Assembly (NCBI GenBank): GCA_014649355.1
Contig: BMSW01000003.1
Location: 62,001 to 126,000 of the forward strand
Direction: 5' to 3'
Length of the DNA stretch: 64,000 nucleotides
From: Streptomyces althioticus
Lineage (GTDB): Bacteria; Actinomycetota; Actinomycetes; Streptomycetales; Streptomycetaceae
Shown: positions 43,157-51,606 of the stretch, piece by piece
Numbering within the stretch: position 1 is the stretch's first letter
How the letters are laid out: each line of letters opens with the position of its first letter
Notes under the pieces: model-generated
What the model saw: only the letters and a program-made list of their open reading frames with translations
Database searches by the model: none
Told to the model about the DNA's origin: nothing
Made by a program: the position numbers and the translations under genes

Positions 43157-44376
43157 CTCCCCCCGAACCGGACCTCGCCGCACCGCACGCCGCTCCGCCG
43201 CTGGCCGGCCTGCGCGTCCTGGACCTCGCCACCCTCTTCGCCGGCCCCCTCGCGGCCACCCTGCTCGGCGACTTCGGCGCCGACGTCGTCAAGGTCGAGC
43301 ACCCGAGGAAGCCCGACCCCTCGCGCGGCCACGGGCCGTCCAAGGACGGCGTCGGCCTGTGGTGGAAGGTGCTCGGCCGCAACAAGCGGGCCATCACCCT
43401 CGACCTGTCCGCCCCGGGCGGCCGGGACACGCTGCTGCGCCTGGTGCGCACCGCCGACGTCGTCGTGGAGAACTTCCGGCCCGGCACCCTGGAGAAGTGG
43501 GACCTGGGCTGGCCCGAGCTGTCCGCGGCCAACCCCCGGCTGGTGCTGGCGCGGGTCACCGGCTTCGGCCAGTTCGGCCCGTACGCGCACCGGCCGGGCT
43601 TCGGCACCCTCGCCGAGGCGATGAGCGGCTTCGCCGCGCTCACCGGCGAGCCGGACGGGGCGCCGACCCTGCCGCCGTTCGGCCTGGCCGACTCCGTCGC
43701 CGGCCTCACCACCGCGTACGCGATCATGACGGCGCTCGCGGCCCGCGACCGCACGGGCCGGGGCCAGGTCGTCGACACCGCGCTGATCGAGCCGATCCTC
43801 GCCGCTCTAGGCCCCCACCCCACCTGGTACGACCAGCTCGGGTACGTCCAGCCGCGCACCGGCAACCGGTCGCAGAACAACGCCCCGCGCGGCACCTACC
43901 GCACCGCCGACGGCACCTGGGTCGCCGTCTCCACCTCGGCCCAGTCGATCGCCGAGCGGGTGATGGTCCTCGTGGGCCGCCCCGACCTGATCGAGGCGCC
44001 CTGGTTCGCCACCGGCGAGGGCCGGGCCCGGCACGCGGACGTGCTGGACGAGGCGGTCGGCGGCTGGATCGCCCGCCACAGCCGCGCCGACGTGCTGGCC
44101 GCGTTCGAGAAGGCGGAGGCGGCCGTCGCCCCCGTGCAGGACGTCCGGGACGTCATGGCGGACCCGCAGTACCAGGCCCTCTCCACCGTCACCACGGTCG
44201 ACGACCCGGAGCTGGGACCGCTGCGCATGCAGAACGTGCTGTTCCGGCTGTCCGCCACCCCGGGGGCGATCCGCTGGGCGGGCCGCCCGCACGGCGCGGA
44301 CACCGAGGAGGTGCTGACCGAGCTGGGCCTCACCCCGGCCGACCTGGCGGAGCTGCGGGCGGAGGGCGCGGTATGA
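43153..44376 (+). CDS. CaiB/BaiF family CoA-transferase
   Basis: This 407-residue class III CoA-transferase moves CoA between carboxylic acids by a ping-pong-like route through an aspartyl-CoA thioester. The N-terminus LAGLRVLDLATLFAGPLAA and DFGADVVKVEHP are family hallmarks. The catalytic Asp is D180 in FGLADSVAGLTTAYA. RNKRAITLDLSAPGGRD and NAPRGTYRTADGTWVAVS follow. It is coupled at both ends by ATGA overlaps, so it belongs to the ARH operon. With the CitE-like lyase downstream it probably activates an acid to a CoA ester that is then cleaved; acyl specificity cannot be read from the sequence. Confidence 0.93.
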   Translation: MTPPEPDLAAPHAAPPLAGLRVLDLATLFAGPLAATLLGDFGADVVKVEHPRKPDPSRGHGPSKDGVGLWWKVLGRNKRAITLDLSAPGGRDTLLRLVRTADVVVENFRPGTLEKWDLGWPELSAANPRLVLARVTGFGQFGPYAHRPGFGTLAEAMSGFAALTGEPDGAPTLPPFGLADSVAGLTTAYAIMTALAARDRTGRGQVVDTALIEPILAALGPHPTWYDQLGYVQPRTGNRSQNNAPRGTYRTADGTWVAVSTSAQSIAERVMVLVGRPDLIEAPWFATGEGRARHADVLDEAVGGWIARHSRADVLAAFEKAEAAVAPVQDVRDVMADPQYQALSTVTTVDDPELGPLRMQNVLFRLSATPGAIRWAGRPHGADTEEVLTELGLTPADLAELRAEGAV

Positions 44377-45203
44377 GCAGTGTCCCGCTGACCTGGCTGT
44401 ACGCCCCCGGCGACCGCCCCGACGTGGTCGCGAAGGCGCTCACGGCGGGGGCGGACGTGGTGGTGGTCGACCTGGAGGACGCGGTCGCCCCGGACCGCAA
44501 GGCCTACGCCCGCGCGGCCACCGCCGAGCTGCTGCGCGACCCGCAGCCGGTGCCGGTGCACGTCCGCGTCAACGCCTTCGCCGGGCCCTGGGGGCCGGCC
44601 GACGTGGCGGCGCTGGCCCCGGCGCCGGGCCTGTCCGGGCTGCGGCTGCCGAAGGTGTCCTCCCCGTCCGACGTGGTGCGGGTCGCCCGCCGGGCCGTCT
44701 CCGCGCGCGGCGGCTCCCCGCCCCTGTACGCGCTGCTGGAGAACGCGCTGGGCGTCGAGCACGCCCACGCCGTGGCCACCGCGCACCCGGCGCTGCGCGG
44801 GATCACGCTCGGCGAGGCGGACCTGCGGGCGGACCTGGGGGTGCGCGAGGACGCCGGGCTCGACTGGTGCCGGGCCCGGGTGGTGGTCGCGGCGCGCGCG
44901 GCGGGGCTGGCCCCGCCCGCCCAGTCGGTGCACCCGGACATCCGCGACCTGGAGGGCCTGGAGGCGTCCTGCGTGCGCGGGCGCGCCCTGGGCTTCCTGG
45001 GCAGGGCGGCGATCCATCCGCGCCAGCTCCCGGTCATCGAGCGGGCCTATCTGCCCACGGAACGGGAGATCGAGCAGGCGGAGACGGTCCTCAAGGCGGC
45101 GGCCGCCACGCAGGGCGCGCAGGCGCTGCCGGACGGCACGTTCGTGGACGCGGCGGTGGTGACGGCGGCGCACCGGACGCTGGCGCTGGCGCACAAGCGG
45201 TGA
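44373..45203 (+). CDS. HpcH/HpaI aldolase / CitE-like CoA ester lyase
   Basis: This 276-residue TIM-barrel enzyme cleaves or forms C-C bonds of a short (hydroxy)acyl-CoA such as malyl-, citramalyl- or citryl-CoA, using Mg2+. The motifs are LYAPGDRPDVVAKALTAGAD, VVVDLEDAVAPDRKAYAR, the Arg in HVRVNAF, the Mg-binding Glu in ALLENALGVEHA, and GEADLRADLGV; SVHPDIRDLEGLEASC and GRAAIHPRQLPVIERAY follow. Start overlaps the CoA-transferase stop (ATGA). It closes the six-gene operon and is followed by a 15-bp terminator hairpin. Confidence 0.9.
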   Translation: MSSVPLTWLYAPGDRPDVVAKALTAGADVVVVDLEDAVAPDRKAYARAATAELLRDPQPVPVHVRVNAFAGPWGPADVAALAPAPGLSGLRLPKVSSPSDVVRVARRAVSARGGSPPLYALLENALGVEHAHAVATAHPALRGITLGEADLRADLGVREDAGLDWCRARVVVAARAAGLAPPAQSVHPDIRDLEGLEASCVRGRALGFLGRAAIHPRQLPVIERAYLPTEREIEQAETVLKAAAATQGAQALPDGTFVDAAVVTAAHRTLALAHKR

Positions 45204-45218
45204 GCGGGCCGGACGCGG

Positions 45219-45251
45219 CGAGGGCGCCCGGGGTGTCCCCGGGCGCCCTCG
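45219..45251. terminator. Bidirectional terminator, CitE-like gene / lgt
   Basis: A 15-bp perfect stem (45219-45233 with 45237-45251) and 3-nt loop lie between convergent genes. Confidence 0.85.
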
Positions 45252-45270
45252 GCGTGCGTACGTCGGGCGG

Positions 45271-46338
45271 TCAGCCCTTCCTGGCCGACCCGGCCCCGTC
45301 CTTGGACCCCTCCGGCTCCTCGGCGTCCTCCGGCTCGCCGGACGCCTCGGGCTCGTCCGGCTTCCCGGGCTTGTCGAGCTTCCCGGGCTTCCCGGCGTCG
45401 TCGGTGTCCGTGGCGTCGTCCGTCGTCGCGTCCTCGGCGGGGGCGTCCTCGGCGGAGGCGTCCTTCCCGGTCGCGTCGCCGCCGGCCTTCTTCGTGTCGG
45501 CCGCGGGGCCCTCGCCGTCGCCGGCGCCCGGCTCGACCACGGCCTCCCGGCCCGGACGCTTGCGGGCGGACAGCACGATGTAGAGCACCGCCAGCAGGAA
45601 GACCAGCAGGGCCGTCCAGTTGTTCAGCCGCAGGCCGAGGATGTGGTGGGCCTCGTCGACCCGCATGTACTCGATCCAGAAGCGGCCCGCGCAGTACCCG
45701 GCGACGTACAGCGCGAAGGCGCGGCCGTGTCCGAGCGTGAAGCGGCGGTCGGCCCAGATGACCAGCAGCGCCACGCCGACGCACCACAGCGACTCGTAGA
45801 GGAAGGTCGGGTGGTAGGTGCCCGGCATCCGGCCGTCGGCGGAGGAGGTGATCTCCACGGCCCACGGCAGGTCGGTCGCCCGCCCGTACAGCTCCTGGTT
45901 GAACCAGTTGCCCCAGCGGCCGATGGCCTGGGCGATCGCGATGCCGGGGGCGATGGCGTCGGCGTACGCGGGCAGCGGGATGCCGCGGCGGCGGCAGCCG
46001 ATCCACGCGCCGAGCGCGCCCAGGGCGATCGCGCCCCAGATGCCGAGGCCGCCCTCCCAGATCTTGAAGGCGTCCACCCAGTCACGGCCTTCGCTGAAGT
46101 ACAGCTGGTAGTCCGTGATCACGTGGTAGAGCCGGCCGCCGACCAGGCCGAACGGCACGGCCCAGACAGCGATGTCCGCCACCGTGCCGGCCCGCCCGCC
46201 CCGGGCGATCCAGCGCTTGTTGCCGAGCCAGACGGCAACGAAGACGCCGATGATGATGCAGAACGCGTAGCCGCGCAGCGGAACGGGGCCGAGGTACAGC
46301 ACCCCGCTCGACGGGCTGGGAATGTAGGCAAGTTCCAT
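45271..46338 (-). CDS. lgt: Prolipoprotein diacylglyceryl transferase with an acidic C-terminal tail
   Basis: This 355-residue membrane enzyme transfers diacylglycerol from phosphatidylglycerol to the lipobox Cys of preprolipoproteins, including LivJ and the small lipoprotein in this window. About seven membrane segments are visible. The Lgt signature IAQAIGRWGNWFNQELYG contains the essential Arg/Asn; IWEGGLGIWGAI stands where proteobacterial enzymes have HGG, as is usual in actinobacteria. From about residue 262 a 94-residue low-complexity acidic tail (rich in E, D, G, P and K) extends into the cytoplasm; the core alone is the usual length. The start is ATG 46338. It follows dsbA by 87 bp. 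Confidence 0.96.
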   Translation of the reverse strand: MELAYIPSPSSGVLYLGPVPLRGYAFCIIIGVFVAVWLGNKRWIARGGRAGTVADIAVWAVPFGLVGGRLYHVITDYQLYFSEGRDWVDAFKIWEGGLGIWGAIALGALGAWIGCRRRGIPLPAYADAIAPGIAIAQAIGRWGNWFNQELYGRATDLPWAVEITSSADGRMPGTYHPTFLYESLWCVGVALLVIWADRRFTLGHGRAFALYVAGYCAGRFWIEYMRVDEAHHILGLRLNNWTALLVFLLAVLYIVLSARKRPGREAVVEPGAGDGEGPAADTKKAGGDATGKDASAEDAPAEDATTDDATDTDDAGKPGKLDKPGKPDEPEASGEPEDAEEPEGSKDGAGSARKG

Positions 46339-46425
46339 GGCAGGACCGACGCTACCGTGCCGGACCGCCCGTACGGCAGGCAGCCCGGCTACGGCTCCAT
46401 AACAGGCCCCTCGGGGACAGGCCCC

Positions 46426-47202
46426 TCAGGACTTGTCGGCCTCCTCGACCATCTGCTTCAGCTTCTCGGGGGTCATGGAGCGGTCCTGGTAGATGTTCTG
46501 CCCCTCGAACAGCACCGTCGGGGTGCCGCTGAAGCCGCCCTTCTGGAAGGCCTCGTTGGACTTGACCACCCAGCTGTCGTGCGTGCCGTCCTCGACGCAG
46601 GTGCGGAACTCCGGGGTGTCGAGCCCGTCGACCTTGCTCGCCAGGTCGAACAGCTTGTCGTCGCTGGAGAAGGCGTCGTCGCTCTCCATCGGCTGGTTCT
46701 CGAACAGCACGTCGTGGTACGCGGTGAACTTCCCCGCGTCCTGGGCGCACGCGGCGGCGTTGGCCGCGTTCAGCGAGCCGCTGCCGCCGAGGCCGCCGTC
46801 GATCAGCGTGACCAGGTGGTACTCGACCTTGAGCTTGCCGGCCTCGGTCAGCTCGTTCAGCGTCGAGCGGTAGTTCTGCTCGAAGGACTTGCAGGCGGGG
46901 CAGCGGAAGTCCTCCCAGACCGTGAGGGTGGCCTTGGCGTCCTCCTTGCCGACCGGGATGGCCAGGCCGTCCTTGCCCTGGGCCCCCGAGGGCGCCACCA
47001 CCGGGCCGGACGCCTTGCTCTCGTCGTCCCCGCCGGAGTTGGCCGCGACGACGCCGATCACCGCCGCGAGTCCCAGGACGCAGACCACGCTCGCGCCCAC
47101 GATCAGGGTGCGGCGCCGCTTCTCCGCCGTCTTCTGCTTCTCGCGCTCTGCCGCCATCCGCTCCCGGGCGGTGCGCTTTCCCTCACGGTTCTTGTCGCTC
47201 AC
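46426..47202 (-). CDS. Membrane-anchored DsbA-family thiol oxidoreductase
   Basis: This 258-residue protein has a basic cytoplasmic N-terminus (KRTARERMAAEREKQK), one membrane anchor (about residues 33-52, TLIVGASVVCVLGLAAVIGV) and an external thioredoxin-fold domain. The active site is CPAC in WEDFRCPACKSFEQNYRST, and the cis-Pro loop is SGTPTVLFEG. Two other Cys (AAACAQDAG and RTCVED) could form a structural disulphide. It probably oxidises or isomerises disulphides in exported proteins. The start is GTG 47202; the terminator hairpin of the trp operon lies 15 bp upstream. CPAC rather than CPHC suggests a redox potential different from E. coli DsbA. Confidence 0.9.
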   Translation of the reverse strand: MSDKNREGKRTARERMAAEREKQKTAEKRRRTLIVGASVVCVLGLAAVIGVVAANSGGDDESKASGPVVAPSGAQGKDGLAIPVGKEDAKATLTVWEDFRCPACKSFEQNYRSTLNELTEAGKLKVEYHLVTLIDGGLGGSGSLNAANAAACAQDAGKFTAYHDVLFENQPMESDDAFSSDDKLFDLASKVDGLDTPEFRTCVEDGTHDSWVVKSNEAFQKGGFSGTPTVLFEGQNIYQDRSMTPEKLKQMVEEADKS

Positions 47203-47217
47203 ACCCCGCAGAACGAA

Positions 47218-47244
47218 CCGGGGAGGCGCCCAGCGCCTCCCCGG
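47218..47244 (-). terminator. Hairpin between trpA and dsbA
   Basis: A 12-bp perfect stem (47218-47229 with 47233-47244) and a 3-nt loop lie downstream of trpA and immediately before the dsbA ribosome-binding region. It probably ends the trpBA transcript. Confidence 0.7.
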
Positions 47245-47304
47245 TCCCAGGACCACCCGTACGAGGGACCCCGGCGGCCCGCCGCGGACGGCCGGCCGGT
47301 GCGG

Positions 47305-48120
47305 TCACACCTGTCCGCGCACGCCCTTGGCCAGCTCACCGGCGAGAGCGCGGACGGCCTCGACGCCCGCGGCGTCGTCGGACGCGTCCAGCATCCGCTT
47401 CACGAAGGCCGAGCCGACGATCACCCCGTCGGCGAACCGGGCGACCTCCGCGGCTTGCGCCGGGTTGGAGACGCCGAGTCCGACGCAGACGGGGATGTCG
47501 GTGGTGGCGCGGGTGCGCCGCACCAGGTCCTCGGCCTGGGAGCTGACCGACTCACGGGTGCCGGTGACGCCCATGAGGGAGGCGGCGTAGACGAAGCCGC
47601 TGCCGGCCGCGGTGATCTCGGCGAGCCGCTCGTCCTTGCTGCTGGGCGCGACCACGAAGACCGTGGCCAGCCCGTGCTTCTCGGCGTGCTCGCGCCACAG
47701 CGCGGACTCCTGGACCGGCAGGTCGGGCAGGATGCACCCGGCGCCCCCGGCCTCCGCCAGCTCGGCGGTGAACCGCTCCACGCCGTAGCGGTCGATCGGG
47801 TTCCAGTACGTCATGACGAGGATCGGCGCGCCCGTGGCCGCGTGGGCCTCGCGCACCGTGCGCATCACGTCGGCGATGCGCACCCCGCCGCGCAGGGCGA
47901 TGTCGTCGGCGGTCTGGATGACCGGGCCGTCCAGGACGGGGTCGCTGTGCGGCAGCCCGACCTCGACGACGTCGGCGCCGCCCTCGATCGCCGCCTTGAC
48001 CGCCTCGATGCCGCCGTCCACGGTCGGGAACCCGGCCGGGAGGTAGGCGATCAGGGCGGACCGGCCCTCTTCCTTCGCCGCGGCGAGGGTGTCGCTCAGC
48101 AGTCGCACGTTCCCGCTCAC
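47305..48120 (-). CDS. trpA: Tryptophan synthase alpha subunit
   Basis: This 271-residue TIM barrel splits indole-3-glycerol phosphate to indole and glyceraldehyde 3-phosphate, passing indole to TrpB. The catalytic Glu and Asp lie in [34 protein letters not shown] and [15 protein letters not shown] are typical. The phosphate-binding loop is [16 protein letters not shown]. The start is GTG 48120, overlapping the trpB stop by 4 bp (GTGA). Confidence 0.97.
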   Translation of the reverse strand: MSGNVRLLSDTLAAAKEEGRSALIAYLPAGFPTVDGGIEAVKAAIEGGADVVEVGLPHSDPVLDGPVIQTADDIALRGGVRIADVMRTVREAHAATGAPILVMTYWNPIDRYGVERFTAELAEAGGAGCILPDLPVQESALWREHAEKHGLATVFVVAPSSKDERLAEITAAGSGFVYAASLMGVTGTRESVSSQAEDLVRRTRATTDIPVCVGLGVSNPAQAAEVARFADGVIVGSAFVKRMLDASDDAAGVEAVRALAGELAKGVRGQV

Positions 48121-49400
48121 TTGGCGTCCCCCTCGATCTCGGCGGTGCCGGAGGCGTTGTCCTCGACCTCGGCGTCCGTGTCGTACAGCCCGAAGTAGCG
48201 GGCCGCGGTGTCCATGTCCTTGTCGCCGCGCCCGGACAGGTTGACGACGATCAGCCCGTCCTTGCCCAGCTCCTGGCCGACCTCGAGGGCGCCGGCCAGG
48301 GCGTGCGCGGACTCGATGGCCGGGATGATGCCCTCGGTGCGCGACAGCAGGCGCAGGGCCTGCATGGCGGCGTCGTCGGTGACCGCGCGGTACTCGCCGC
48401 GGCCGCTGTCCTTGAGGTGGGCGTGCTCGGGGCCGATGCCCGGGTAGTCGAGGCCCGCGGAGATCGAGTACGGCTCGGTGATCTGGCCCTCGTCGTCCTG
48501 GAGGACGTAGGAGCGGGAGCCGTGCAGGATGCCGGGCTCGCCGGCGGTGAGGGTGGCGGCGTGCTCGCCGGTCCCGATGCCGTGTCCGGCGGGCTCGCAG
48601 CCGACGAGGCGGACGCCCTCGTCGGGGATGAAGGCGTGGAACAGGCCGATGGCGTTGGAGCCGCCGCCGACGCAGGCGATCGCGGCGTCGGGCAGCCGGC
48701 CGGCCTGCTCCAGCAGCTGGCGGCGGGCCTCCACGCCGATGACGCGGTGGAAGTCGCGGACCATCGCGGGGAAGGGGTGCGGGCCCGCGACGGTGCCGAA
48801 CAGGTAGTGGGTGCGGTCGACGTTGGCGACCCAGTCGCGGAACGCCTCGTTGATGGCGTCCTTGAGGGTGCGGCTGCCGGACTTCACGGCGACGACCTCG
48901 GCGCCGAGCATCCGCATGCGGGCCACGTTGAGGGCCTGGCGCTGCGTGTCGATCTCACCCATGTAGATCGTGCACTCGAGGCCGAACAGGGCGCAGGCGG
49001 TGGCGGTGGCCACGCCGTGCTGTCCCGCGCCGGTCTCGGCGATGACACGGGTCTTGCCCATGCGCTTGGTGAGCAGGGCCTGGCCGAGCACGTTGTTGAT
49101 CTTGTGCGAGCCGGTGTGGTTGAGGTCCTCGCGCTTGAGGAAGACGCGGGCGCCGCCGGCGTGCTCGGCGAAGCGGGGGACCTCGGTGAGGGCGCTGGGG
49201 CGGCCGGTGTAGTGGGCCAGGAGGTCGTCGAGCTCGCGGGCGAACTCGGGGTCGGACTTGGCCTTGTCGTACTCGACGGCGACCTCGTCGACGGCGGCGA
49301 CGAGGGCCTCGGGGATGAACTTGCCTCCGAAGGCGCCGAAGTAGCCCTCGGCGGAGGGGGTTTGACCCTCCGGGTCGGGGATGAAGAAAGTGCTGGGCAT
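48117..49400 (-). CDS. trpB: Tryptophan synthase beta subunit
   Basis: This 427-residue PLP enzyme condenses indole with serine. The PLP Lys lies in [18 protein letters not shown]; the catalytic Glu is in [17 protein letters not shown]; the phosphate loop is [15 protein letters not shown]. The N-terminus [15 protein letters not shown] is typical. A short acidic C-terminal tail is present. The start ATG 49400 is preceded by a spacer of about 190 bp filled with three tandem copies of a dispersed repeat, so trpBA may be partly uncoupled from trpC-trpM. Confidence 0.97.
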   Translation of the reverse strand: MPSTFFIPDPEGQTPSAEGYFGAFGGKFIPEALVAAVDEVAVEYDKAKSDPEFARELDDLLAHYTGRPSALTEVPRFAEHAGGARVFLKREDLNHTGSHKINNVLGQALLTKRMGKTRVIAETGAGQHGVATATACALFGLECTIYMGEIDTQRQALNVARMRMLGAEVVAVKSGSRTLKDAINEAFRDWVANVDRTHYLFGTVAGPHPFPAMVRDFHRVIGVEARRQLLEQAGRLPDAAIACVGGGSNAIGLFHAFIPDEGVRLVGCEPAGHGIGTGEHAATLTAGEPGILHGSRSYVLQDDEGQITEPYSISAGLDYPGIGPEHAHLKDSGRGEYRAVTDDAAMQALRLLSRTEGIIPAIESAHALAGALEVGQELGKDGLIVVNLSGRGDKDMDTAARYFGLYDTDAEVEDNASGTAEIEGDAK

Positions 49401-49457
49401 GGGTGTACCTCACGGTGAGTGTGTGTGGACGACACTGAGCGCCGTGGGGGCGGGGTG

Positions 49458-49660
49458 GTTCGTCGGCCGCGGGCCGTCGTGGCTCGTCGCGCAGTTCCCC
49501 GCGCCCCTGTCGGGGGCGAGGCTGTTCGTCGGCCGCGGGCCCGTTGTGGCCTGTCGCGCAGTTCCCCGCGCCCCTTGTCGGGGCGGGGGGGTTGTCAGGC
49601 CGCTGCGGGTCCGTCGTGGCTGGTCGCGCAGTTCCCCGCGCCCCTGGAGGGGCGCTGCCA
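49458..49660. repeat. Three tandem copies (67-70 bp) of a dispersed GC-rich repeat with hairpins
   Basis: Each copy has GTTCGTCGGCCGCGGG or a variant, then CGTNGTGGC, then the core TCGCGCAGTTCCCCGCGCCCC, ending in a small hairpin whose loop differs between copies (TGTC, TTGTC, GG). Core positions are 49487-49508, 49554-49575 and 49624-49645. The same core, inverted, recurs at 62821 and 62893. From memory this core is common in Streptomyces intergenic regions. Confidence 0.85.
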
Positions 49661-49786
49661 TCGCCTGCCGTTCACCTGGCCCGGTTCGTCGCCGATGACG
49701 TAGCGGACCCTGCGGCCGTGGACCCGGCGGGCCGGGGCGCGGCAGCCGCGGGGCCGGCAGCCTCGTGCGAGTCGGGAGAGCGTCAT
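49595..49786 (-). CDS. trpM: TrpM/TrpX-type small tryptophan-biosynthesis modulator with a repeat-derived C-terminus
   Basis: This 63-residue basic protein sits between trpC (22 bp upstream) and trpB, where S. coelicolor has trpM (trpX), a 63-residue modulator reported to promote tryptophan synthesis. The first 45 residues (TLSRLARGCRPRGCRAPARR onward, then VRYVIGDEPGQVNGRRW) are the recognisable part. The last 16 or so residues (such as RGAGNCATSHDGP) are a direct translation of the dispersed repeat, so the native C-terminus appears to be overwritten. Length alone therefore does not prove conservation. Its ribosome site is weak, suggesting coupling to trpC. Confidence 0.75.
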   Translation of the reverse strand: MTLSRLARGCRPRGCRAPARRVHGRRVRYVIGDEPGQVNGRRWQRPSRGAGNCATSHDGPAAA

Positions 49787-49808
49787 CGGGGGTCAGCCTA
49801 GCGAGGTC

Positions 49809-50615
49809 TCAGCGGCCGTGCCGGAGGGCCGGGTGCTCGCCCGCGGCGACCAGGTCGGCGACCGCCGTCTTCGGGTCCTTGCCGGTCACCAGGGACTCGC
49901 CGACCAGGACGGCGTCCGCCCCGGCGTTGGCGTAGGCGATCAGGTCGTGCGGACCGCGCACGCCGGACTCGGCGACCCGCACGAGGTGCGCCGGGATCTC
50001 GGGGGCGACCCGCTCGAAGGTGCCGCGGTCGACCTCGAGGGTCTTCAGGTTGCGCGCGTTGACGCCGATGACCTTGGCGCCCGCGTCGACCGCCCGCTCC
50101 ACCTCGTCCTCGTCGTGCACCTCGACCAGCGGGGTGAGGCCGATCGACTCGGCGCGCTCGATGAGCGACTCCAGGGCGGACTGCTCCAGGGCGGCCACGA
50201 TCAGCAGCGCCAGGTCGGCGCCGTACGCGCGGGCCTCCCAGAGCTGGTACGAGGTGACGATGAAGTCCTTGCGCAGCACCGGGATGTCGACCTTGGCGCG
50301 GACGGCCTCGAGGTCGGCCAGCGAACCGCCGAAGCGGCGCTGTTCGGTGAGGACGGAGATGACGGCGGCGCCGCCCGCCTCGTAGTCGGCGGCGAGGGCG
50401 GCCGGGTCGGCGATCGCGGCGAGCGCGCCCTTGGACGGGCTGGAGCGCTTCACCTCGCAGATCACCTTGACGCCGTCGCCGCGCAGGGCGGCCACGCCGT
50501 CCTTGGCGGCGGGGGCCTTGGCCGCGCGCTCCTTGAGCTCGTCGAGGCTGACGCGCGCCTGCCGCTCCGCGAGGTCGGCACGGACTCCGTCGATGATCTC
50601 GTCGAGCACACTCAC
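49809..50615 (-). CDS. trpC: Indole-3-glycerol phosphate synthase
   Basis: This 268-residue TIM barrel closes the pyrrole ring of tryptophan's indole. The motifs are [13 protein letters not shown] with the catalytic Lys/Ser, [65 protein letters not shown] and [19 protein letters not shown]. The start is GTG 50615 with GGAAGGGGG about 9 bases upstream. The 119-bp gap to the DUF2752 gene may hold a promoter (TACCAT-like -10 near 50660), but I see no Trp-rich leader peptide. Confidence 0.97.
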   Translation of the reverse strand: MSVLDEIIDGVRADLAERQARVSLDELKERAAKAPAAKDGVAALRGDGVKVICEVKRSSPSKGALAAIADPAALAADYEAGGAAVISVLTEQRRFGGSLADLEAVRAKVDIPVLRKDFIVTSYQLWEARAYGADLALLIVAALEQSALESLIERAESIGLTPLVEVHDEDEVERAVDAGAKVIGVNARNLKTLEVDRGTFERVAPEIPAHLVRVAESGVRGPHDLIAYANAGADAVLVGESLVTGKDPKTAVADLVAAGEHPALRHGR

Positions 50616-50734
50616 GCGAGCGGCCCCCTTCCTGACGGTCGGGCTTGGCTGGTCCCTGCGATGGTATCCGGAGCAGGGCGAATGCCCCGCATCCGCCTGT
50701 GGCGACGTCCAGCACCTGGACGATCACCACTCGT

Positions 50735-51169
50735 TCACGGGTGCAGCCAGCCGCCGAACGGCGTGTTCCGCAGCACCGTGAAGGCCAGCAGCAGGCCGCC
50801 GGCCGTCCACAGCACCGCGGGCGGCGGGTCGAGGCGCACCGGCCGGCCGCGCGCCGCGCGGATCACCCAGACGGTCCACAGCACGGCGAAGGCGGCGTAG
50901 CCGAGGACGGCGGGGGCGTTGGCCTGGAGGGCGGCGGCGAGGTCGCCGTGGGCGACGGCGTGGGCGCTGCGCAGTCCGCCGCAGCCGGGGCAGTACAGGC
51001 CGGTGAGGCCGAGCAGCGGACAGACCGGGTAGTGCCCGGGTTCGTTGGGGTCGACGGCGGCGACGTAGGCGAAGGCCGCGGTCACGGCGGCGAGCAGGCC
51101 GGCGGGGACGGCCAGCCGGGCCGCCCGGCCGGGGACCGCGTGGGGGCTCGGGGCGTTCACGGAACGCAT
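50735..51169 (-). CDS. DUF2752 membrane protein
   Basis: This 144-residue protein has three hydrophobic segments and the DUF2752 signature CPLLGLTGLYCPGCGGLRSAH, which has four Cys-type ligands and a His suggestive of metal or redox binding. Function is unknown. It is embedded between the trpE group and trpC on the same strand. The start is ATG 51169 with GGGGGA 7-8 bases upstream. Confidence 0.88.
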   Translation of the reverse strand: MRSVNAPSPHAVPGRAARLAVPAGLLAAVTAAFAYVAAVDPNEPGHYPVCPLLGLTGLYCPGCGGLRSAHAVAHGDLAAALQANAPAVLGYAAFAVLWTVWVIRAARGRPVRLDPPPAVLWTAGGLLLAFTVLRNTPFGGWLHP

Positions 51170-51245
51170 TGTCCCCCGGACGCACCGCGGGGGCGGCTCC
51201 GGCTCACGGCCGGCCGCCGCCCCCGTACGGAGTGGTCCGCGGGGC

Positions 51246-51497
51246 TCAGCCCTGGGCGCGGGCCGGCTCGCGGTCGCCGGTGGTCGCGTGCACCGGGTGG
51301 TCGCTCTTCGGCTGGCCGAGGCCCATCGAGCGCATGACGGCGCCGACCACGCCGCCGAGGACGACGACGCCCATGCCGGCCCAGAAGCCCACGGGCTGGG
51401 CCATCACCATGAACGCGCCCGCGGCGCAGAAACCGATGAAGGCGATGATGACACCGGTCCAGGCGGCCGGGGTGTGACCGTGGCTGCTGCCCGCCAT
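51246..51497 (-). CDS. HGxxPAAW-type small membrane protein
   Basis: This 83-residue protein begins SSHGHTPAAWTGVIIAF, the HGxxPAAW motif, and has two membrane segments (about residues 11-30 and 36-56) followed by a polar His-containing tail. Such proteins are found near trpC in actinobacteria; no activity is known. The start is ATG 51497 with GAGGAG 8 bases upstream. Confidence 0.85.
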   Translation of the reverse strand: MAGSSHGHTPAAWTGVIIAFIGFCAAGAFMVMAQPVGFWAGMGVVVLGGVVGAVMRSMGLGQPKSDHPVHATTGDREPARAQG

Positions 51498-51606
51498 TGC
51501 TTGCTCCTCGTTGCCGTGTGCGTGGGTGAGCGGGACGCTCGTCCCCATTGTCCCGCACACGCCGGGGCGCCGTGCGCCGGGGTCGGCCGTGGGCGGGTTG
51601 CGCGGC

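Noticed and set aside
49410..49661. Possible small proteins encoded in the repeat block between trpM and trpB
   Set aside because: Their sequences are plain translations of the repeat core and lack ribosome sites.
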